From NCBI GenBank assembly GCA_947561715.1, contig OX387199.1, positions 17,613,001-17,677,000 on the forward strand: a DNA stretch of 64,000 nucleotides. The letters run 5' to 3'. Shown piece after piece: positions 56,972 through 64,000 of the stretch. The translations under genes were made by a program, and so were the position numbers. The notes under the pieces were generated by a model. The model had not been told where the DNA came from. It saw nothing but the letters and a program-made list of their open reading frames with translations, and made no database searches. Position 1 is the first letter of the stretch; every line of letters starts with the position of its first letter. This DNA comes from Ascidia mentula (Eukaryota > Chordata > Ascidiacea > Phlebobranchia > Ascidiidae).

Positions 56972-58613
56972 GTGCGTCCCAATGTGTCAATATTAAAACA
57001 CCAGAGAATAGCCGCTCGTGTTAAACTTCAATTGACTCGAGTGTCACAGCGTCAAGTCAATGAAAATGCTGATCTTACAAGAAGTCAAGCAGAGCTTGTT
57101 GCTAAACGAAGAAGAAAACAGGTCAACGATGAGGTTGAAATAGCCGAGGCTGAAGTACGTGCGTGGGAGGGAGAATCCATTGCTGGAGATCATTTGTTTT
57201 TTGTGTGACCCAAGACATCTTCCCGTGACAAGTTCCTCTGTCGGGAGGCTTTGACCTGAGTTCAATAGTGCGCCGGTAAATGCTGACCAACCTGTTGTCC
57301 CTGTAGTGCCACGGTCACCCCCAACTTGCATGGATACGAAACCGTTTTTCCCACAAACTGTCAGCGCACCCGTAGCAAAGTCATATCAAAGTCCTAATTC
57401 CTTTCCGTCGAACATACATCATGTTGTCTCTCCGTCGCGTAGATACGTCCCAAAAGAGGACTTCATACAACAGCGAATTGTTTTGCCCCAGCCCGCGGTC
57501 AGAAAGTTTGACGGTGATCCGTTAAACTACTGGTCTTTTGTTCTTTCTGTTGAGTCCCATGTTCATAGCTGAACGAAGTCCCAAGATTCACGGCTAGTTT
57601 GTTTGCTGTAATTCTGCGAAGACCTAATTGCTGCTAAGCTTGAGATCTACAGCAAGGATAAGATCTCAGGATACTCGAAAGCCCGTTCCCAACTTGTATA
57701 CGATTACGGACAACCCCATATTATTGCCAATGCATGTGAGCGTCGGCCTAAACAAATTTCAAGCAAGGTCGACCAAAAGACCTGATGGAATTTTCTGACC
57801 TGTTAGAAAAGTGTCGCAGCTCACTCGAACATATAGAGGAGTACGCGAGCTTGAACTCCTTGGATACGTTAAGACAGCTAATTCGAAAACTGCCGTTCCG
57901 GCTTCAAGAGAAGTGGATCGAATGTTCCGTTCAAGTGCTCGATGAGACTGGATCCCAAGCCGGATAGCTCGCCTATACAAATTTTGTCGTGGAGCGATCG
58001 CGCATCGCCAACTCGTTGTTCGGTGTCGAAGCAGTCTATATACGAAAGCGTGCGCGAAAAACCCATCCCTGTTTCGGTAAAGACGGGTTCTCGTGCTGCT
58101 GCTGCGTACAACGTCCCGTCGTCAGGATACAGTCAGCCGGGAAGTCAAACCCTACCTACTCCCGTTTCATGTGCGTGCTGTAACAAGCCTCACGACTTGT
58201 CCAAGTACCCGAAATTCGACGGAATGTCTCCCCAGGAAAGACGCGAGTTTGTTGTCACAAATGGCTTTTGTTTTAAATGTCTTTGTTCAGGTCATCTTTG
58301 CGAGAAATGCACGATTCGCAAGCCATGCTCGGTAGAAGGTTGCACTGGCACTTTTCACCACACAAAGTTGCATGGTGCCTTTCACAAGAGGCGACCCGAC
58401 AAGATTACTGAGAACCCTGCTCCGAAGTCACCGCCTGTAGAACAATCTGCAATGATCATGAAAGCTACAACAGACAACTGCGGAGTCTACCTCAACGTCG
58501 TTCCCGTAAAGGTCAGATACAACGACATCGAGGTGAATACGTACGCGTTTCTTGATCAAGGTTCTACGTCTACATTTTGCGAACAAGATCTGATTGATAA
58601 ACTTGGTCTGTAA
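56972..58613 (+). pseudogene. BEL/Pao gag and protease region
   Basis: Pieces in order: a basic coiled region (LTRSQAELVAKRRRKQVNDE), the capsid-like motif VRKFDGDPLNYWSFVLSVES (57495 on), then after frame breaks MEFSDLLEKCRSSLEHIEEY. A cysteine-rich block follows (CACCNKPHDLSKYPKFDGMS, NGFCFKCLCSGHLCEKC), and then a retropepsin-like site in TYAFLDQGSTSTFCEQ near 58540. The DQGS wording, instead of the common D(T/S)G, is what I remember for this element group. Stops and shifts interrupt the frame several times. Confidence 0.78.
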
Positions 58614-59283
58614 TCCAATCATCGAAAGATTTGTCTGAGCACTCTGACAGATCAATCGCGAGTGTACCAAGGCTCCGGAGAGCCGTTGGGTTGCCGGAAG
58701 TGCTATCCATCGACAAAATTACCGTGTTGCTAAATAGGATCCCTGATGCGAAGAAGCTTGCCGAGTTCAATCACCTCAAGGAGTTGCCCTTGCGTCGATT
58801 GGAAGGGGGAACTGTGACGATACTGATCGGAGCCGATAATCCCGCAGCCTTCCACGTACAGTGTAAGTGTACCCTTGTGTGTAAAGACATCTCTTGGCTA
58901 TAGTCACTCTTTGGTCCCTCACTTGGTTCGTCTGTAAGGGGCGAAGCACATGTCCGTTTTCTAAAGGTTGCGCAAGTCATGTTCCAACGGGAGATAGAGT
59001 GTTTGTGGAAGAGCGACTTTGGCGACGGGACATCAGTATTTCGACATACCCACATCAAAGGAAGATCGATTTGTTTATGACACGATGAAGGCCTCGGTGA
59101 AGCATCAAGATGGATATTTTGAGCTCCCATTACCCTGGAGACCTGGAATCGAAAAGTTGCCAACCAACCCCCAGATAAAAAAAAACAATTGTCCAACAAC
59201 GATGTTCTACGAAAGGGATAAGTAGACATGGTGCAAACGTACATATCCAAAGGATACGCTGAAAAATTCCCGACAACAAGGTC

Positions 59284-60905
59284 GTGACAGACAATCGCAT
59301 CTGGTACCTGCCGCACCACCCAGTATTTAACTCACACAAGCCTGACAAGCTTCGTGTGGTCTTTTATTGTGCTGCCCGAAGCAGAAGCGTCTCACTGAAC
59401 GACGCACTGATGCAAGGTCCAGATTTTGTAAACAATTTGGTTGACGTGCTAACTCGTTTTCGCTGTCAGCCGGTTGCCTTGATTGCCGACATCGAGGCAA
59501 TGTTCCACCAGGTTCGGGTGGAACCCCGTGATCGCGATGCACTTCGATTTCTCTGGTGGCCCGGTGGATATCAGACTGTACACCGACGCCTCACTGGATG
59601 AAAGTGCATTTATTTTGTGCAGCGTCCTCTCCGAGTTGCGACACCTTTTGTCTAAGGCAGACCATAGATTTATTTGGAAAAAACTTTGATCCACAGGTTG
59701 AATCCGTTCTACGGCGGAATTTTTATGTGGACGACTGCCTTGCATCCGTCATGGATATAGAAACTGCTATTGCTGTTCGTCTTCGTTTGAAAGACCTGCT
59801 GGCCAGAGGAGGATTTCGCTTGACGAAGTGGCTCTGTTCCCGAAAATGTTCGCGCAAAGGTTGTGAAATCGCGTTGCCTCGATGATTCAAAGTCAAATTG
59901 CCGGGCATACCACACACGCGTAGAGGAATCCTTTCAGCTGTCAGTTCACTTTACGACCTTCTTGGTTTCGTATCTCCCGTAATTCTAATTAAGGGCCAAA
60001 TTATTGCTGCAGGACTTGTGCAGAATGGAACTGAATTGGTATGACGACATTCCGGATTTGATATCCGATAACTGGAAGAGGTGGCATGCTGAGTTGCCTC
60101 ACTTAAGCAATGTTGTCGTTCCACGTTGCTTCCGTTCTTCGGAACTGAAACCTCCATTGAAGTATCAACTGCATCATTTCGCTGACGCATCTAAGTATGC
60201 GTATGGCGCCGTGTCATATCTTCGCGTCGAAGACGATCACAGGACAGTGATGTGTTCTTTTCTGATTGGAAAATCCCGACTTGCCCCGTTGAACACGAAG
60301 CTGCGAGGTTGGATCGCCTCATGATAAAGGAACTAGCCCATTGAAAGTTCAGTCGCCTGGCAGAGATTGAGCGACTGACCGACATCACGAATTGGAAACA
60401 CGTTCCTGCAAAATTAAATCCCATAGATGATGCCTCAAGGCTGCAGCCTCCTGTACTGTTAACATACATTAGTTACTCGTGCCTCGATTAAAGAAAGCCG
60501 TGGTCTCGTGGATGAGATTTAAGATGTTTTGGGTATATCGAAAGAAATTATCTGTTGTCCCGTCAACTAATATTGGCTTGTCTGATTTGAAGATCGCCGA
60601 GTTGAAACTTGTTAAGCATGAGCAGCGGAAATGCTTCACTTCTCTCTGCATTAAGTGGAAATCCCGATTGAAAAAGACTGACTGCGGTCGTTCCGTGTAC
60701 AAGTTAAACCCTGTTCTGGTTGATCAAGTGCTCCGTGTTGGTAGACGTTTAGACAAAGCGCCGATTAGTTTCAATGCGAGACACCCTGCAATCATGCCCC
60801 ATTCTTCGCATTTGACTGACCTATTAATCCTGACCCATCATGAAAAAGTCGGAGATTCTGAACAGGCTGGCCAAAGTATCCTGCGTTATATATATATTTT
60901 TTTTG
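59284..60905 (+). pseudogene. BEL/Pao reverse transcriptase, RNase H and partial integrase
   Basis: The readable order is: [40 protein letters not shown] and [14 protein letters not shown] (RT core), a frame change near 59570, FYVDDCLASVMDIETAI with the catalytic YVDD (59730), SSLYDLLGFVSPVILI, then HHFADASKYAYGAVSYLRVE (RNase H) and DLLILTHHEKVGDSEQAG (the histidine pair of the integrase zinc region). Similarity stops at about 60890. Confidence 0.8.
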
Positions 60906-61100
60906 ACCACACCGGGATTTAAACCCAGGACATCCTGGGCACGAATCCCGATCAGGTTTTTTTCTTGGTATAAATGCTTGAGGTTGTCTTCTTTTATTCC
61001 TTTAGCGCCATCTCGTGTTTTACACATAAATCTCGTTTTCTCTTTTTGACCACACAGGTTATTCAGGGCACGAGCCCCGATCAGGTTTTTTCTTGGTATA
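60905..61100. repeat. Two copies of a short repeat with a B-box-like core
   Basis: GACCACAC...GGGCACGA(A/G)(T/C)CCCGATCAGG followed by T-run and CTTGGTATA occurs at about 60903-60972 and again at 61048-61100. The first copy includes GGGATTTAAACCC. They look like fragments of a tRNA-derived retroposon or a small duplicated insertion at the broken end of the BEL/Pao element. Confidence 0.45.
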
Positions 61101-61107
61101 TGGGTCG

Positions 61108-61166
61108 TGCGCTTGACTAAGTCTGCCAACCACCCGACTGAGGTACCAACTGAGCTACAGCAGCTT
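61108..61166 (-). repeat. tRNA-like fragment
   Basis: On the minus strand the stretch reads GCTGTAGCTCAGTTGGTACC, a good A box and D arm. The rest does not fold into a tRNA. A tRNA pseudogene or SINE fragment is likely. Confidence 0.4.
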
Positions 61167-61206
61167 GCGCACCAGTGTTCATCAATATACTCCGTGAAAC
61201 TGCCTA

Positions 61207-61240
61207 ACTCCTGTAGCTCAGTTGTTAGAGCGTTAAGCGG
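61207..61240 (+). repeat. tRNA-like fragment (D arm only)
   Basis: CTGTAGCTCAGTTGTTAGAG matches a tRNA A box and D arm; no B box follows at the right distance. It is in the opposite orientation to the fragment at 61108-61166, 40 bp away. Confidence 0.35.
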
Positions 61241-61744
61241 GCCTCACAGTGGAATTGGTGTTTACATAAAGAATCGCCACAGAAGAAATTTCGAAAATTA
61301 AATGTCACAATAAATAGATAAGTACGATAACAAAGATAACATCAGATATGTATTGACATGAGTTAAGTACAATAAATTTTAACCAATGACCTTATAATAT
61401 TGCGTTTAGTACATTAAAGGTATAATGATGTAGTAGATAGCAGAAAGATTTTCCCACCTTCTTGTTGACAATATCGCTTCACCCAAGTTCCTGAAGGACA
61501 CAAAAACACAAACACCATATATATAGTGATTCACCTTCATCTTCTGCAGGAAGAAACCAAGGACATAAATCTATACCTACCCCACTCTGTTCCAGATTTA
61601 ATTTCCAGCGGAGAGAGAAAAAACATGGGTTCATCAGAAATCACCCATCCTAGGAACAACAAACAAGAAGCTCTCACAATAAATTGCAAGACTAGTCACA
61701 GATAACAATAGAGTTAAAAGCCAGAATCTATCCCTCTATACTTA

Positions 61745-61870
61745 GCCTGAACAGAAGACGAACTAACTCCAAACAGTTCAGCAACAGTCCTATATTCGGC
61801 AGAAGGTGCCAGTTTAAACAGTGCCATTGCTGCCCTATTTGTTACAGATATTGGCTGTCTAATTGTTATG
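61745..61870 (-). pseudogene. PIF/Harbinger-like exon, unit 1, lacking its splice acceptor
   Basis: The minus strand reads ITIRQPISVTNRAAMALFKL, then AELFGVSSSSVQ, as in unit 2. The CAG acceptor that precedes the exon in unit 2 is removed by the 728-bp deletion, so this copy could not be spliced in the same way. Confidence 0.6.
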
Positions 61871-62298
61871 TAGTTTTTCACTAATTAAAGTAAATCTTAT
61901 ATCAGAAGACAATCACGATGAACAAAGTGGCCCTTCGGGTTGTACTTGCTTGCGTGATGCTCTCCAGCATTAACACAACCAATTTCGGGAACAATAGAGA
62001 AACCTCGCCATTTACCAGGAAAATGAGCACAAACAAACGTCCTGTTTCACAACACAGCACATATTGCACATAAACTTCTACTGATGTTTTGTATTCGGTG
62101 TTGGTCGAAGGGGAGCAGAACAGAACAAAGAAATCAAGATGGATAAGCGAATAACCATCTGCAACAACACGATTATGTATGGCAAACTACCCGCATATCC
62201 CACCGAGAAGTGTGAGCCACATGTGGTGATGTGAGACAGGATGCGACTTAACAACATTCTTACTGATATGTCTTTGAAACAATTATGCTGCACTCAGC

Positions 62299-62371
62299 GG
62301 CCGCGTGGCCTAATGGATAAGGCGTCTGACTTCGAATCAGAAGATTGAGGGTTCGAGTCCCTTCGTGGTCA
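62299..62371 (+). tRNA. tRNA-Arg (anticodon TCG), copy 1
   Basis: The 73-nt sequence folds as a standard cloverleaf. Acceptor stem GGCCGCG pairs with CGTGGTC (with G-T pairs), the anticodon stem-loop is TCTGA-CTTCGAA-TCAGA with anticodon TCG, and the T arm is GAGGG-TTCGAGT-CCCTT. The internal boxes TGGCCTAATGG and GGTTCGAGTCC are good. A T run follows (62376-62380) as a Pol III terminator. It decodes CGA (and CGN by wobble). Confidence 0.95.
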
Positions 62372-62470
62372 TCTTTTTTTAATGTAAACAAACTAAATAA
62401 AGTTCAATTGAAACAACAAACAAGAAGCTCTCACAGTAAATTGCAAGACTAGTCACAGATAACAAAAGAG

Positions 62471-62640
62471 TTAAAAGCCAGAATCTATCCCTCTATACTT
62501 AGCCTGAACAGAAGACGAACTAACTCCAAACACTTCAGCAACAGTCCTATATTCGGCAGAAGATGCCAGTTTAAACAGTGCCATTGCTGTCCTCTTTGTT
62601 ACAGATATTGGCTGTCTAATTGTAATGTCACCTGAAAAAA
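62471..62640 (-). pseudogene. PIF/Harbinger (HARBI1-like) transposase exon, unit 2
   Basis: The minus-strand frame has a splice acceptor (TTTTTTTCAG at 62633) and then DITIRQPISVTKRTAMALFK, LASSAEYRTVAEVFGVSSSS, VQAKYRG. This is the helix-turn-helix segment that precedes the DDE nuclease core in HARBI1-type proteins (recalled: repeated pattern of R-x-x-I-S, K-R, ALx-L-A, Y-R-x-x-A, F-G-V). No DDE core is visible in the unit, so it is a fragment carried along in the array. Confidence 0.6.
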
Positions 62641-63783
62641 ACAACAACAACATAAAACAATTCCCACACTTCTTCACACACACAAACACACAATGCATTC
62701 TTTACTCAATCTGAAATAGGTCAACCAGTGGGAATCATAAAAACTATTGTCCTGACCTAAACCGAATGAAAATAACATGTAAAATAACCAAGATTCAAAC
62801 TTATACAGTATTCCAGTAAGCATAAAGACTATACCAACATCTCTCCTCTATAATCGCCTCGGCCGTCCACGTCTTCGATTGCGAGAAAGCAACGCATTAA
62901 CATGTAACAACAGCAAAGCCTTTTTTTGTTTGTATCGTTTTTGATAATTATGAAGTAAAAGTAGAGCCCTAATTTCCAATAAAAACTATCTGTTTCCACC
63001 ATATCCATTTTGCGACAACCGAATTTCGCGCGCCCATGTGAATTAAGACCCGAAGCTCGATTGTTATGGTCTGTTAGTTCTTCATGGCTCGATGCCGCAA
63101 GCTCGTTCGCAAACCATTTCATGTGAAAAGGGCTATTGTTTTCCCCCAGCGACTCCAATTTATTCCGATAGGAAGTCAATCGTTTGCAACTTTCAGAAGT
63201 TTCAGATTGAAGTCAGCTAATTTATTGTAAGCATTGGCAAATCGATTTCGCCTGCACACACGCATTGATCGTGTATGTGCAATGACCAAACCTACTTGCT
63301 GTGCAATTGTTTTCTTGAATACTGTAAGTACGAACAGGAAATATGTGTTTCGTTAGTTTTTCACTAATTAAAGTAAATCTTATGTCAGAAGACAATCACG
63401 ATGAACAAAGTGGCCCTTCGGGTTGTACTTGCTTGCGTGATGCTCTCCAGCATCAACACAACCAATTTCGGGAACAAAAGAAAAAACCCGCCATTTACTA
63501 GGAAAAATGAGCACAAACAAACGTCCTGTTTCATAACGCAACACATATTGCACATAAACTTCTACTGATGTTTTGTATTCGGTGTTGGTCGAGGGGGAGC
63601 AGAACAGAACAAAGAAATCAAGATGGATAAGCGAATAACCATCTGCAACAATTGGATTATTTATGGCAAACTACCCGCATATACCACTGAGAAGTGTGTG
63701 CCACATCTGGATGACGTGAGACAGGATGCGATTTAACAACATTCTTACTCATATCTCTTTGAAACAATTATTCTTCACCCAGC

Positions 63784-63856
63784 GGCCGCGTGGCCTAATG
63801 GATAAGGCGTCTGACTTCGAATCAGAAGATTGAGGGTTCGAGTCCCTTCGTGGTCA
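63784..63856 (+). tRNA. tRNA-Arg (anticodon TCG), copy 2
   Basis: It is identical over the 73 nt to the copy at 62299-62371, 1485 bp away, while the flanks differ at several positions. The gene body appears to be held constant by selection or gene conversion. A T run follows at 63858-63863. Confidence 0.95.
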
Positions 63857-63957
63857 TATTTTTTGAATGCAAACAAACTAAACAAAGTTAAATTGAAACA
63901 GCAAACAAGAAGCTCTCACAGTAAATTGCAAGACTAGTCACAGATAACAATAGAGTT

Positions 63958-64000
63958 AAAAGCCAGAATCTATCCCTCTATACTCAGCCTGAACAGAAGA
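63958..64000 (-). pseudogene. Harbinger-like exon, unit 3, cut by the window edge
   Basis: The sequence GCCAGAATCTATCCCTCTAT matches the exon end in units 1 and 2. Only the last codons are inside the window. Confidence 0.6.

Larger units (their letters stand above)
56972..60905 (+). mobile_element. BEL/Pao LTR retrotransposon, internal region, degenerate
   Basis: The order gag-like region, zinc-knuckle/protease region, reverse transcriptase with YVDD, RNase H and integrase zinc region is that of BEL/Pao elements. Many frame changes and stops show it is inactive. It ends abruptly near 60890 before the integrase catalytic core, where unrelated repeat sequence begins, so the 3' part is deleted. 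LTRs were not identified. Confidence 0.85.
61657..64000. repeat. Tandem array of a tRNA-Arg plus Harbinger-like exon unit
   Basis: The marker AAACAAGAAGCTCTCACA starts at 61661, 62418 and 63903. The full unit is therefore 1485 bp; the first unit is 757 bp because the stretch equivalent to 62628-63353 is missing. Each unit contains the Harbinger-like exon (minus strand) and, in the two visible complete ends, a tRNA-Arg gene (plus strand). The third unit runs off the window, so the array continues to the right. Copies differ by a few percent. Confidence 0.85.

Noticed and set aside
58771..59319. 182-codon minus-strand frame
   Set aside because: It is antisense to the BEL/Pao reverse transcriptase region.

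Overview
The window is animal nuclear DNA: AT-rich, with many short introns (often 60-500 bp), spliced metazoan genes and a dense load of transposons. Gene content (CCT8, MRPS14, PDXK, an LDLa-repeat 7TM receptor, a three-BIR inhibitor of apoptosis) fits an invertebrate. The small introns, low GC and the LDLa-7TM receptor make a tunicate (Ciona-like) my best guess, but this is an inference and not proven by any single feature. Layout, left to right: 38-1169 (-) holds the 5' exons of CCT8. 2507-4481 (-) is a complete seven-exon pyridoxal kinase (PDXK), followed by single-exon mitochondrial ribosomal protein S14 (MRPS14, 4717-5292, -). From 5.3 to 14.9 kb is repeat-rich DNA with a 5.77-kb CACTA-like DNA transposon (7899-13669) that carries a transposase broken by one stop codon and a spliced DUF4806-type companion gene. 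14962-16889 (-) is a second PDXK copy; the duplicated block also carries a scrap of the MRPS14 3' end. 17-26 kb has dispersed repeats, a 1.78-kb terminal-inverted-repeat element (18933-20710) with a clean 7-bp target duplication, and a frameshifted Ty3/Gypsy retrotransposon (21476-24994, -). 27.8-34.9 kb (-) holds an LDLa-7TM receptor and a further array of LDLa exons. 36.4-37.8 kb is a second, more decayed Ty3/Gypsy fragment, then more repeats and a 150-bp foldback element at 41.7 kb. 44.6-48.0 kb (+) is a multi-exon gene with a signal peptide that I cannot assign to a family; it lies between inverted copies of a promoter-plus-first-exon repeat. 50.6-56.0 kb (+) is an IAP gene whose 19 coding exons keep frame throughout (866 codons): a 257-residue unrecognised N-terminus, BIR1-3, UBA and RING. 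A 769-bp hAT-type element with an 8-bp target duplication sits just upstream of it. 57-60.9 kb is a decayed BEL/Pao retrotransposon. The right end (61.66-64 kb) is a tandem array whose unit holds a tRNA-Arg(TCG) gene and a PIF/Harbinger-like exon. The host genes form no operon. The strongest leads are the IAP with its unusual N-terminus and a BIR1 lacking its zinc-binding histidine, the receptor with a very long second extracellular loop, the unassigned 44.6-kb gene, the CACTA-like element with its DUF4806 partner, and the 7-bp-TSD element of uncertain superfamily.
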